From contig NW_024064153.1 in the NCBI RefSeq assembly GCF_009727055.1, forward strand, positions 1,033,832 through 1,097,831: a stretch of DNA of 64,000 nt. Direction: 5' to 3'. The translations under genes were made by a program, and so were the position numbers. The stretch comes from Benincasa hispida (lineage: Eukaryota; Streptophyta; Magnoliopsida; Cucurbitales; Cucurbitaceae). Below the pieces are notes generated by a model. It saw nothing but the letters and a program-made list of their open reading frames with translations, made no database searches and was not told the DNA's origin. Positions 1 to 11,900 of this stretch are shown one piece after another. The first letter of the stretch is position 1. Every line of letters begins with the position of its first letter.

Positions 1-298
1 GTGAAAGAAGGAATGGAGATTTGCAAGGAGAAAATAATATTGGAAAAGTTGGGGAAAATTATTAAGTGGGAATAAATATAGAAATTAAGTACGTGGAATT
101 AATGTGGAATAATATGAAGATTGAGTTTGGAAAATTCGGGGAAGAATATGGCTAAGTATGAAAAATTAGGTGAAGTACAGAGTAAGGAATTAAGGAAAAA
201 TATAGAAAATATTATTTTGGAATTATCCTTGAAGATTCGTGTAAAAATATCATTAAGTGGTGAGTAAACAAATAAAAAAAATATATACGGGGAACATT
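1..298. other. AT-rich DNA without recognised gene
   Basis: No supported coding region, RNA gene or element end is visible here. The stretch is purine-rich and AT-rich and may be part of the flanking LTR-type repeat, but I see no boundary that proves this. Confidence 0.4.
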
Positions 299-339
299 TG
301 TCACAGTAGCTAAAGATTGGAAAGAAAACTTGGAGAGAA

Positions 340-545
340 AGATGGAGAGAGCAAGATCATTGAGATCGAGACCAGCGAGATTGGAGAGGACATGGGAGAG
401 AGCAAGATTGGATAGAAGATGGGAGAAAGCGAGACAAGCGAGAAAGCTGGAGAGAGCAAGAGTGGAGAGAAAAGTTGGAAAGAAAGCTGGAGAGAGCGAG
501 ACCAGCGAGAAAGTGGGAGGAGCGACACTGCCGAGAGCGGAAAGA
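340..545. repeat. GA-rich degenerate tandem repeat
   Basis: Imperfect units of roughly 30 bp recur, built on GGAGAGAGC, AGACCAGCGAGA and GAAAG words. Open frames here (several overlapping, both strands) are Arg/Glu/Ser-rich consequences of the repeat and are not accepted as genes. Confidence 0.6.
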
Positions 546-905
546 GCGAGAGCGCCTATGTGTTAGCCTGGCTTTATCCGATTCGAACGTCATGCCCACG
601 CCTCGCCTATGCATTGAACGACCGAGCAAGTTTCTGGGCAATGTATTTGGATGCGTTGGGGTGGATTATGCATATAAAAACCCTAATTTGAATACAAACA
701 AAGCTTGAAGACGTAGGACAAACGTCAATTAAAATCTAGGTGTCCGATTAAGAGAAATTCTTAAAACCTAAGAAATTGTATTGGATGCATTTGGAAAGAA
801 CATATTGAACCAAGATGAAGTCAGCTTATATTGATAAAGGGAGGATTAAACATTTGGCCATGCAGCCAAGTAGGTGATATCAATCCCACGAGCAATTTGA
901 ACGCC

Positions 906-913
906 TATAAATA
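906..913 (+). promoter_or_regulatory. TATA box inside LTR-like repeat
   Basis: TATAAATA is followed by GGGAGTTGGG and a leader-like stretch. The position inside an LTR-like repeat suggests the element's own promoter. No transcription evidence is available. Confidence 0.45.
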
Positions 914-1696
914 GGGAGTTGGGATTTCATTTTCAAATCACACAAAAATCATAAATTTCGTAGAGAAAGTAGAGGGCAGTGAGGGTTCAGAGGAATGTGT
1001 CAATTTTGGACGAAAAGATTTTCCAATATACTCATGCGTTTGGAGTGATTCCAAAGCCATCTGAAAGCTCTGGAAGTCTAGTTTTTAGAGTAGGGCTGCC
1101 GGAGGAAAAGACTCAAAGGAACTGGGCTGGAGGTTGAGAAGAAGGTAGAAGGGTCAGACTGTCAGATTAGTCTGGGCCAGTCTTGAAGATTTTGAGATTC
1201 CGACCAAACCACGAGGAATTATGAGCTGAAAGTTTAAGGTAAGATTCCTAAGACATTTTAGAATAAGTTTGTAGAAGGAAGTATTTCCAAATAAAGTTCG
1301 GAACTATAAGTAATCTAAGTTGTAAGTTGAATCTGGATTCTAGGGGTGAAAAATGGACCCGAGGAGCTACTAGAGTGAAAAGTTCCTAAGAGTTCGAGGT
1401 GAGTGGCTAAAATTTTTTCGAACTAAAACGTTTTTCAACTGTTTTGATTGCAAACTTTTTACATAAAGCATGTTTGCGAAAATAATTCTCATGCCTACTA
1501 GTTTTCTAAAGTGGTTTCCAAGCAAGTTTGAATTGTGATTTGAACGCATATATATTGTTGAAAAACTATTTATATATGTATATGTATTGATTTTATCCAG
1601 CATGCGTTACCATCTTTAAAGCCATATTGTATATGTGTTATGCTGTACATGCTTTAAAGAGAAAAGTTGTTCATAAATAGTTTTGGTAAAATGCGA

Positions 1697-1866
1697 TGCC
1701 GAAGTACAAGGAGAAGGCATCCACCCAACTAGATACTGAAGTACAAGGAGAAGTATCTATTTTTACTGAAAGTACGTTTGAGAAGGTACCAAGCCAACGG
1801 GATACTGAAGTACGTTGGAGAAGGTATCCTAGTAGCTCGATACTGAAGTACAAGGAGAAGGTATCT
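1697..1866. repeat. Short tandem array in LTR-like DNA
   Basis: Four copies of GAAGTACAAGGAGAAGG-type units begin near 1697, 1733, 1801 and 1838, so spacing is about 36 bp or a multiple. The ORF spanning them is not considered a gene. Confidence 0.7.
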
Positions 1867-3276
1867 GAGCAGGAGTACCTAATGTGTAAAGGTACTTAGT
1901 GTGGCCAGAGGTGAATAAAGTCAGAGATTGAACAAAAGGGTTCTCTCTAGACTAGTAGTTGGTGTTGGGATTATTTTACCAGTTATACAGTACTTTGATT
2001 TGAGAAATGATTTTACTGTTTTATGTTTAAAACAGTTTTATATACATTACGCTTGGAAAATATTTATGCTGCAAAAGTTTATATTTCAGATAAAAGTATT
2101 TTCTGAAATTATGCATGAGAATTTACTATATTTTCTCGGTCACTCATTGGGCGTAAGCTCACCCCGTTTTCAAATGTTTTTGTTTCCCACCCCCCTCCCC
2201 CAGGTAGCGGTCAAATCCTTTGAAGACAGCTTAGTATCTGCTCTGCCACTAAAGGACCAAAAGACTTGTAACCGTTTTGCTAGGTGGTTACTGTTAATAT
2301 TGTACACATGTTACTATTGTTCATATAGGGACTAGGGTTTGTGGGTTTTGGGACTTGTAAATCTAATGTTGTAAATACTCTAAACATATTAAGTTTCTAA
2401 GTTAATAAATTGTGGGCCTACAGCCGTCCCGTTGCATATAATTTGTATTTGGTATCAGAGTTATTCCGCAAGAGTTTTTAGGCAGTAAATGTCAACCTAA
2501 GGTTTGATAACTGTTGCAGTCATGCCCTTCTTTAGGCTAAGAGGGTGATCTGGGTTGGGGTGTGACAATGCTATTAAAACACTACATCACTAATATCATA
2601 TATGCACTGAAACTTTCATTAGTATGACATACCTAGCGATGAAGAGGAATCCGTTACTAGGCCATAGGGACTATCTAGACTTACGTAGTAAGTCAGTCTA
2701 CAGAACCCAAAACACGAGTTCTGATACCAACTGTAACGACTTGACCCCCTAGGACTTAAGTTAGGCCGTTACTAAATACATGCATGCATGGAACTTAAAA
2801 TGACACCCTTTTATGGTGAAATAAATGTTAGATAAATAGGGTAAGTTCAAAAGTCCTTCATTAAATTCAAATATTAAAAACAATAATAGGGTACCCATAA
2901 ATCATAAATGATAATAAATAAGTCTGAAAACAATTCTTAATAGTAAGTTTCAAACATCAAAACTGAAAGATAAGAAAAACATGAAAAGAAATCTAAATCT
3001 CATGAGCGGAAGCATAAAACTAGTCCCAGTGGCTTGATCATGGATTTCTCTTGTCAATCGCCAGTGCATCTCTACCTTTACCTGAAATAACAACATGAGA
3101 AAGAATGAATATAAAATACTCAATAAGCAACCCTATTACTGAGGTCAGGCTAGGCATTTATGTCCTCTAGATGCCTATTTCTGGTGGAACATATAAACTG
3201 CTCTAGTCCTCATGGGACACATACATACATGAAAAACTAATTTCTATCCTACGGTAGTTAAGTATGCCCATTACCT

Positions 3277-3612
3277 TTGGTGAATCCCAAAGGGAACACA
3301 ACCCCTGGTGAATCCCGAAGGAAACACAATATCTGGTGAATCCCGAAGGAAACACAATATCTGGTGAATCCCAAAGGAAACACAATATCTGGTGAATCCC
3401 GAAGGAAACACAATATCTGGTAAATCCCAAAGGAAACAAAATATCTGGTGAATCCCGAAGGAAACACAATATCTGGTGAATCCCGAAGGAAACATAATCT
3501 AGTGAATCCCGAAGGAAACACAATATCTGGTTAATCTCGAAGGAAACACAATCTGGTAAATCCCAAAGGAAACAAAATATCTAGTGAATCCCAAAGGGAA
3601 CACAATATCTAG
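3277..3612. repeat. 28-bp tandem array inside LTR
   Basis: About twelve units of TGGTGAATCCCGAAGGAAAC plus ACAATATC are arranged head to tail, mostly at exact 28-bp spacing with a few indels. Minus-strand ORFs here, in all three frames, are artefacts of the array (28 is not a multiple of 3) and are not genes. Confidence 0.9.
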
Positions 3613-3659
3613 TAAACATCTAACTAATCAGTGAGGACACTATCATAATCTCAACATCA

Positions 3660-3905
3660 CAAGTATCACCATATGGTTCTATAACATACATATAGATCTT
3701 ATCATCATGATTCTACAACGTACATATACCTCTTGTCATCCTAGTCTCATAACATACATATACATCTCATCATCATGGTTCTCTAACATACATATAAATT
3801 TCTTCATCATAGCTCTATAACATACGTATGCATCTCATCATCATGGTTCTATAACACACATATGAATTTCTTCATCATAGCTCTATAACATACGTATGCA
3901 TCTCA
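3660..3905. repeat. Roughly 36-bp tandem array inside LTR
   Basis: Degenerate units containing CATCATGGTTCTATAACATA alternate with TCTTCATCATAGCTCTATAA variants, giving a higher-order period near 70 bp. About seven units are visible. Confidence 0.75.
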
Positions 3906-4639
3906 TCATCCTCAGATTCAGCATGATCTCCAATAACAATAAAATACTCAAATCATACTAGTATTCAAACATCTCTATGCACAACTAGCCTTTTAAACCC
4001 TCATGTTAGCAAGGCATACATAAACATCAAACTACCAATATATCCTCAATAAATCATAATTATCATTGCCTGACACTAGGGCAGTTTCAGTAGTAAGATT
4101 ACTTACCTCGATGCTAGATTCAGATATCGATCCAAGCGACAATATTCAATAATAAATCTTTGAATTCAATTCCCCAACGAAGCCTGAGCAACAACCACTC
4201 TTAAGATTCCAATCTCCAAAATCTTCCTTCAATCAGACCCTGCTTCCAACTTTTAATCATTTTCTTCCGTAAAATTTTCAATTCACAAAGAATTTAACTC
4301 ACCCCCTTCCACAATGAAATTAATTCTTGACATTAATTTCAAATTAAATTTGTGTGACATAACCCCCTTCCAAAATGAAATTAATTCTTGACATTAATTT
4401 AAAACTAAATTTGTGTGATATAACCCCCTTCCAAAACGAAATTAATTCCTGCCATTAATTTCCAAATTGAATAATTTCAACTTTGATCCATTAATTTCCA
4501 AATTGAATAATTTCAACGTCAATAGTTAAATCCTGCAATTACACTTAAGTCCAAAAATTCCAAAAATGTCCCCAATTAATAAAAATTACTAAAATTACAT
4601 AAATAATAAAAATTCGGGGTGTTACAGGTTTAAAAAGGA

Positions 4640-6972
4640 ATCTTATTTTTGTAAAATATTTACTTGAACAGAAATATTCTTTAAATTTTAATGTAAATAA
4701 AGTGTTTGTTTATAAGAATGAAGTGCATGTTTGTTTGCAAATCTCGAAAATAATCTTTATGTGCTAAGACCATTAGCAATTAAAGCTCTCTTTAATACTG
4801 AACTATTTAAAACTACGACAACTCAAAATAAAAGACAAAAAATTTCTCCTAAAGAAAATGTCCATATTTGGCACCTAAGATTAAGACACATAAATCTCAA
4901 TAGGATTGAGAGATTAGTCAAGAATGGACTTATAAGCGAGTTAGAAGAAAATTCTTTACCTGTATGTGAGTCATCCCTTGAAGGCATAATGATTAAAAGA
5001 TCTTTTACTAGAAAAGGTCACAGAGCTAAAGAACCCTTAAAACTTGTACATTCAGAACTCTATGGTCCGATGAATGTTAAGGCAAAAGAAAGATTTGAAT
5101 ATTCTATCACTTTTCCTGATGATTATTCTAGATATGGGTATGTTTATTGAATGGAACATAAGTCTGAAGCCCTTGAAAAGTTCAAGGAGTAAAGGCTGAA
5201 ATTGAAAATGCATTAACTAAAACCATTAAAACATTTTGATCTGATCGAGGTGAAGAGTATATGGATCTAAAATTCTAAGACTATTTGATAGAGCATGGAA
5301 TTATATCCCAACTCTCGGCACCTGGTACACCTCACCAGAATGGTATATCAGAAAGGAGAAATTGAACCTTGTCGACATGGTTCAATATATGATGAGTTAT
5401 GCTTCCCTATCTGACTTGATTTGGGGTTATGCAGTACAAACTGCAGCTTACATTTTGAAATGTGTTCCTTTCAAAAGTGTTAATGGAACACCTTTGGAAT
5501 TATGGAATGGTCGTAAAGGTAGTTTGTGCCATTTCAGGATTTGGGGTTGCCCAACATATGTGCTTGAGGCAAATACCTCGTTCAAAATTGCGTTTATTTG
5601 CAGATTAACCTAAAGGAACGAGAGGTGATTACTTCTATAATCCAAAAGATAATAAAGTTTTTGTGTCAACAAACACTACCTTTTTAAAAGAGGGCCATAT
5701 AAGGGAGCATAAGCCCCGTAGCAAGATAGTGTTAAATGAATTTTCTAGTGAAACTACTAAATGAACTGTCTGGTAAAACTATTGAACCTTCAACAGGAGT
5801 TGTTGAAGAACCCAATATTGCAACAAAAGTTGTTGATGTTGGTTCATCTAGTAGGTCACATCTACCTCAAATGTTGAGGAAGCTTTGATGTAGTGGGAGG
5901 ATTGTGAATCCACCTATTCCTTACATGGGTTTAACAGAAACCCTAGCTATCGTAGTTGGCAGAGATGTTGAGGATCCATTGTCTTATAAGAAGACAATGG
6001 AGGATGTTGACAAAGATGAATGGATCAAAGCTATGGATCTTGAGATGAACTCTATATACTTCAATTCAGTTTGGGATCTTGTAGATCAACTTGATAAGGT
6101 TAAACTTATAGGTTGCAAATGGATCTACAAGAGAAAACGGGGTGCTGATGGGAAGGTGTAAACCTTCAAGGCTGTACTTTTGGCAAAGGGTTATATCCAA
6201 GTTGAGGGAGTTGACTATGAGGAGACTTTCTCACCTATTGCTATGTTGAAGTCTATCCGAATACTCCTGTCCATTGCCTCATATTATGACTATGAGAATT
6301 GGCAAATGGACGTTAAAACTGCTTTTCTTAATAGCAATCTTGAGGAAACCATATATATGGAATAACCTGAGGGATTCATAACCCAAGGTCAAGATCAAAA
6401 AGTATGTAGGCTTAATCGGTCCATTTATGGATTGAACAAGCTTTTCGATCTTGGAATATAAGATTTGATACTGCGATCAAATCTAATGGCTTTGATTAGA
6501 ATGTTGATGAGTCTTGTGTTTACAAGAGAATCATTAACAGTTCCGTAGTTTTTCTTGTGCTGTATGTAGACGATATCGTACTCACTGAAAATGATATAGG
6601 TCTATCGACTGAAATTAAAAATTGGCTAGCGACCCAATTTCAAATGAAAGAATTGAGAAAGGCGTAGTTTGTTATGGGCATTTAGATCTTTAGAGATCGA
6701 AAGAACAAAATGTTGGCCCTGTCTCAGGCATCGTATATTGACAAGATGCTTGTCAAGTTTTCAATGTAGAACTCTAAGAGAGGCTTGCTCCCTTTCAGAC
6801 ATGAAGTTATTTTGTCTAAGGAACAATGTCCTAAGACACCTCAAAAGGTTGAGGAAATGAGACGGATCTTCTATGCATCGACTATTGGTAGTCTGATGTA
6901 TGCGATGTTATGTACTAAACCTGACATCTACAACTAGTGGGGATTGTAAGTAGATATCAGTCTAATTTAGGA
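4640..6972 (+). pseudogene. Decayed Ty1-copia pol (integrase and reverse transcriptase)
   Basis: Broken plus-strand frames cover a copia polyprotein in order. First comes the GAG-pre-integrase region with the WHLRLRH motif (near 4870). Next is integrase with DDYSRYGY (near 5115-5145) and a later IN stretch (5362-5613). Reverse transcriptase then shows a W-I-K-A-M start (about 6021), the QMDVKTAFLN motif (6303-6332) and a YVDD catalytic motif (6563-6574). The homology runs out near 6972 in a motif resembling the RT/RNase H junction. Many stops and frameshifts make it inactive. No gag and no upstream LTR remain because the minus-strand LTR ends at 4626. Confidence 0.85.
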
Positions 6973-7420
6973 AATTCAAAAAATAAGATTAGTGGTTTTG
7001 TCCGAATTTTACCTTTGGAAACACCTCAAATCCCACTAAAATTCATGGTGAATTTGCGGTCACTTTTTGATGAATTTATGTTGCATGGTTTCCTCTTTAA
7101 ATAGAGGAGGAAATTGCTAAGAAAAAAATGTTGGAAATTTTGGCTTATGAAGCTGTAATTTTCCATTCAAAACCAATACTCCAAAACTCAATCTCATTTT
7201 TTTCCTTCAAATTCATTGCTAATTTGGATCCCACAATCCACTCTAAGGCCCGAGACTAGCGGTAGTCCACGAAGTATTCGTGATAAAAAACGACCAAAGG
7301 ACAACTTCAATTTTGAGCTACATCAAGGTTCATACATCAAATTCTGTTTTTTCAAGTTTGAACTAGCATGCTTGATCCTTAAAATAATGAAATTAGAATG
7401 CTTAAGATCATGATTGTTTT
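6973..7420 (+). mobile_element. Possible 3' LTR remnant of the copia element
   Basis: Downstream of the copia pol lies TTTAAATAGAGGAGG (around 7096-7110), a TATA-like motif with a leader-like stretch after it. This would fit a 3' LTR on the same strand. No second copy exists in the window to prove it, and no terminal dinucleotides could be assigned with confidence. Confidence 0.35.
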
Positions 7421-7632
7421 CGTTGGCATATTTCTAATTCTATCACAGATTTAATAACTCAATTCCACCCTTTACCTCAAACATTCCCTTAAGCATCAAA
7501 ATGTGGTTGGCTATAACAGAACAAGCTTTCTTTTGTGCCAATTTGTTTGGGAAAGACCGCTAGCCTCTTACATCAACAAAATAGAAGCCCATGGAGGAAG
7601 CATAGAAAATAAAACCGTAATCTAAAAGAAAA

Positions 7633-7800
7633 GACAATTGTTTTAAATAGTAAAACTACTTTAAGTAGAGCAAAATGTAACTGTCTATCTGTGATAGACT
7701 GCGATAGATATCTATCAATAAACTATAGATCATAATAGATATCAATCGATAGATAATAAATTTTGCTATATCTATAAATAAATTTTTTTCTTTTATTTGA
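7633..7800. mobile_element. Foldback (MITE-like) element, copy 1
   Basis: Contains TTTTAAATAGTAAAAC near its left end, AGCAAAATGTAAC, CTGTCTATCTGTGATAGACT, GATAG-rich palindromic sequence, then TTTTGCTATATCTATAAAT. The same parts in the same order recur at 15422-15546 and 37446-37675. It is the most diverged of the three copies. Confidence 0.6.
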
Positions 7801-8049
7801 AGACAACCCATAATAAATGAAAAGGAGAGAGAACGCCCAACGAGAGACGTATGTTAATTCATCAAATAGTAAGGAAATGATTACAAATTAATGCGTAAAA
7901 TGGGAGAGGCAGAAAGTTGAGGTTTTCAAGTTATTAAATAATGACTCCAGATCGCCAACACATACACATCCCTTCTTAAATAATATAATATATTCTTATT
8001 TTTGACTTGATTTATTAAAAAAAACAATTATTAAATAATTTACTATTTT

Positions 8050-8743
8050 TGTGGACTGTGGACGGCACGGTCACCCAAATTGTGGCCTTCATTCCATTCC
8101 CTCCCCTGCCCGTCCCTGCCCCTGGATCTGCCCGAACCATTCTTCTCCTTCTCCCATCTGTATCTCCCTTTCAACTAAAAATTAATAACACACTTCAACA
8201 ACAGCAACAATAATTTACCTTTCTCTTCTTCCTCCTCCTCATTCTTCTTCCACTTCTCTCCCTCCATAAAAAACCTTCGTTATCTCTGTCTTTCTATTTA
8301 CATGTATATGTGTATTTGTGTATATGTGTATATATATGTACATTGACGTACTGTAACATGTGGAGTGAAATGTTGTTTTGTTGCCTTGTTATTCATTTGG
8401 TTTCTGTTCGTAAATGAATGACGATGATACAATCAAGAACCGAACCCAGCCATTCTATTTTTCTGTAAATTCTTCTATGTTGTATTTGAAGCAGCCTAGC
8501 GTCTTTCTTGGGGTTGATTTAAGGATTTGGCGGTTGTGATTTCGTGGTTTCTCGGTTGTTCTGGCTGTATATGATTATTATTTGATTTGATTTGATTTCA
8601 TATCCTTTTTCTTTTCCTCCTCAATTCAATTCATTCAGTTCTGTGATTTGTATGCCCTTCTCCTAGTTTCCCTGAGCCTGGGCCTGTGGTGCGAGGCTCG
8701 GGGATCTGTAATTTTTTTTTTTTTTGTTCTCCCCCCCCTAAAA
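8050..8743 (+). promoter_or_regulatory. Promoter and 5' leader of the SAC gene
   Basis: The AT-rich flank changes near 8090 to C/T-rich DNA (CCCTCCCCTGCCCG, then CTTCTTCCTCCTCC runs), as in many plant 5' UTRs. TATA-like words lie at about 8267 (CATAAAAAA) and 8328-8336 (GTATATATA), and the start site cannot be chosen from sequence alone. A short out-of-frame uORF (ATG CCC TTC TCC TAG) lies at 8652-8666. A homopolymer T run (8712-8725) followed by a C run (8731-8738) sits just before the start codon. A 5' UTR intron is possible but not shown. Confidence 0.45.
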
Positions 8744-8914
8744 ATGGCTTCCTTAGAGACTGACCCCTTATCCTCTGAGAATAACTCATTCTCCACCTTT
8801 CCTCTCCCATCCTCGGAAAATGATGCCTACTCCAACTCTGCCGCATCTTCTGATGAGCTCCGTTCTGCCTCTTCTGCTTGTATGCACAAATTCAGGCTCT
8901 ATGAGACTCAATCG
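8744..8914 (+). CDS. SAC gene exon 1
   Basis: Encodes residues 1-57, beginning [12 protein letters not shown] and ending [10 protein letters not shown]. The ATG is the first in-frame one; the frame is open upstream but contains no in-frame ATG. The Ser/Asn/Glu-rich N-terminus is family-typical and poorly conserved, while KFRLYET is the conserved start of the SAC region. The donor is GTAACT at 8915, phase 0. Confidence 0.9.
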
Positions 8915-11900
8915 GTAACTACACTTTCTTTTCAATTCTATCTTTACATACCCATTTGGCCATATCCCATCATTTTGTTTCCATTTCTTTGTGTTCAATT
9001 GTACTCTTTTTTCTTTACTCTCGTACTTTTCATCTCTCATGGGAGTTGGTAACTTTGTAATGTGCTGTATGTTTTTGTTATGCTAATTCATACAGTTGCT
9101 ATTACAGTCTATAGCATTCATACATACATCTTCTGTTTGCTGTTGTGTAACTTATCGCTACCCAAATATTTACCCATTCCCTAAATATACTACTATGCAG
9201 GCTAAAAGTGTTGATAAAATTTTCTTCTCTAGTAACGTTTCTATGGTTTTGCACATCAACTTGCCACGATTCTGTTATATATTATATTTTTGAGACAAGT
9301 TGTTTGTGGTGGCATTAATAGATAGATTCCTATCTGTTATATTGTGGTGGCATTCATAGATAGATTCCTATCTGTTATATTTTTCTTCCTTCCCTCTATA
9401 CAGATTCTTTCTTCTGTAGACCGTAGAATCTTGGTTTAGTAAAGGTTGAAGAGTTGGTGATATATGTCACTTCTTGATGTGGTTGTCTAACTGTATTTAT
9501 GTATTTGTGGTAGTATTCCTAATTATGCTTATGCAAGGTATCCCTTACAATATGATATTATTAAACATAGGGAGCCCTAAGGCAATACGCTGGTCTCTCA
9601 GTGAGAATTTGCTACTAAACGAAAAGCTGAACAAAATCAAGGATGACACCTTATACTACTACCACCTCCCTACCCGCAAAACCCTTTATGTAAACATGGT
9701 CTCCTCTTCACTCACATCCTTCCTCACGTCTCTCACTCCCATGCATAACTAATTTTCCCCCACAATGACATTCTTACCCCTCCTCTTATACTGATGGATG
9801 ATAGGTGGTCTAACATTACCCACCAACTCTAAATCAACCATGTCCTCAAGGTTGAAGTCTAGAAATTGTTGCTGAAGTTCTTCACCACCTCCCATGTAGC
9901 CTCATGTGCTGGTAGCCCTTTCCAACTGACCACCAGAATAGTATCGAACCCCGCTGACTGCGAAAATCCTTCAATGAAATCCATGGACAAATCAATTATA
10001 TAGTGTTAGGGATATTTAGTGTTAATAACAGACCAACTGGTGCTAATATCAACTATTCATTCTGCTGGCAAATGACACATTGGTGTACTTGTTTCTTAGC
10101 ATTAGCTTTCATTCCCTCTCGGTGTAGATTGCCAGTTAGATGTTTGTAAGTACGCAACACCCGTCCTCCACTCGAACGCTCCTTTCTTAAGCAGATTGCT
10201 TAAGGGTGCTGCCAAGCTCCCATACCTTTCCACAAGTCTTCGAATAACCTGTGAGGCCCAAGAATTCTCACACATCCTTGACATGTTGGGGACGAGGCCA
10301 CTCTATCGTCGCTCTTAGTTTTTCAAGGTCTGCTTCCACACCTTTGCTTGAAGTGAAATACCTCAAATATTCAATTCTTTCTTGCAGGAACTGACATTTG
10401 TTCTTATTCACATATTGTTCATTCTCTTGTAGCACTCAAAAGACGATCCGCAAATGATGGAAATGCTCATCCAAACTTGAGTTGTATATCAAGATATCGT
10501 CGAAGAGCACCAATACAAACTTCCTTAGATATGGCTGGAAAATTCTATTCATCAAGGATTGAAAAGTAGTTGGGGCATTAGTTAATCCAAACGAAATGAC
10601 TAGAAACTCATAGTGTCCCTCATGCATGCGGAAAGTCGTTTTCTCAATATCAGCAGTGTTCACTCAGATCTGGTGATAGCCCGACTTCAAGTCTACTTTA
10701 GAAAATACATTGGCACCATGTAATTCATCGAATAACTCCTCCACTACAGGGATTGGGAATTTATCTGGAATCGTCACACGATTCATAGCTCTATAGTCAA
10801 CACAAAACTGCCACCCCCTCGTTCTTCTTTCGCATTGCGATGGAAGTGTGTTAGGCCATTGGAACATTGTATTAAAATCCTGCAGTAGATGTCCTAAGCC
10901 CGAGGTCACCCTCTCGGTGCCCCATTGAAAAAGAGTAAAGATGCATAAAGTGGAAACAAACAGAATCATTAAGCACTTTAATTAAAACTAATTTGAGTAT
11001 AAAGCATGTTGAAAAACAATTTTTCTAAAAGAAGGGTGTCTAGAATGTACACCTTTGTAGATTTCTTCTTGATTCCTGTCAAACTCCACAAATTTGATAT
11101 CCAAATCCTTAGTAGACCACCAAGAGGATCTTCTCTACTATTCTCAGCCTTGGATTTGAGTGGTAGAACTTTGAATTGAGAAGGGAATGAGGAAGAATGG
11201 AGAGGGTTTGAGAGCAATTCAGTAAACTTGCAGAATTTTCACAAAATTCTGGAATTCATCACTTCAATATCTGAAAAATTGAAGCTTTTATTCAGTAAAC
11301 ACATGCAAGCATTAAGTTATCAGCCAATTTGACACTTCAAAAGGCAATAACATAGTAGGCTAGGTGTTGATTTTGGAATTAATCCATTAATAACATCAAA
11401 TGTTGGATAATTCCACTATTTGCAATTTCAATTTTAATTTAATTCAATTTTTAACTTAAATTAAATTAAACTAAAATTCAATTTCCAAAATTGAATTTTC
11501 TTAATTTGAAATGATTTAATTTAAATAATTAATTATTAATTAAATAATAATTTAATATCAAATATTAAATTAATAAAATACCTAATCTAAACATGAATCT
11601 TACTCATATAATCAATATTTAAATATTTTAAACTCTCCAATTTCATTTAATTTTAACAAAATTAAACATTTAATTATATCCAATATAATTATCCAAACCC
11701 TAAATTGAATTTGAACATTTCAAATTCAAATCCTAATTTCGAATTTGAACGCTTCAAATTCGCTCAATATTTTAATTCAAGATGTGATGTTTTACGAGCT
11801 AGTAGAGGGACCTTATGGATCTACAGATCATGAGCTCCAACGATTTGAGATTAATTGGCTAAACTCTTTAAACCGAATTAATCAATATTTGTTAACTATC

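Larger units (their letters stand above)
299..2567. mobile_element. LTR-like repeat, probably Ty3-gypsy LTR (boundaries uncertain)
   Basis: The stretch is bounded by a 7-bp inverted repeat, TGTCACA at 299-305 and TGTGACA at 2561-2567, in the TG...CA form of LTRs. It contains a plus-strand TATA box (906-913) and an array of short repeats (1697-1866), both common in long gypsy LTRs. A primer-binding-like TGGTATCAGAG at 2450-2460 matches the complement of initiator-Met tRNA and would put the LTR edge near 2449 in plus orientation. The terminal GGGGTGTGACA would instead fit the 5' end of a minus-strand LTR. No matching 5-bp target duplication was found, so both the orientation and the exact limits are inferences. 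Confidence 0.5.
2568..4626 (-). mobile_element. Minus-strand LTR with PBS and leader (Ty3-gypsy type, truncated)
   Basis: The LTR occupies 2732-4626 (1,895 bp). Read on the minus strand it starts TGTAACACCCCG and ends GTCGTTACA, giving TGTAAC/GTTACA ends. Directly beside it, 2721-2731 is a primer-binding site (minus strand TTGGTATCAG), followed by about 150 bp of leader down to 2568. There the element stops against the neighbouring LTR-like repeat. No gag or pol follows, so it is a truncated end. The LTR carries two tandem arrays (3277-3612 and 3660-3905). LTR and PBS are seen directly; assignment to gypsy is inference from the length and terminal sequence. Confidence 0.7.

Noticed and set aside
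330..708. Overlapping Arg/Glu/Ser-rich ORFs
   Set aside because: They lie on a degenerate GA-rich repeat on both strands; no domain and no splice or start support.
3203..3523. Three overlapping minus-strand ORFs rich in SFGIHQILCF-type repeats
   Set aside because: They are translations of the 28-bp tandem array in all three frames; open frames follow from the repeat lacking stops, with no start context or family similarity.
8648..8743. N-terminal extension of the SAC protein upstream of 8744
   Set aside because: The frame is open but has no ATG before 8744; it would include a poly-Phe run from a T tract. The ATG at 8744 fits the family.
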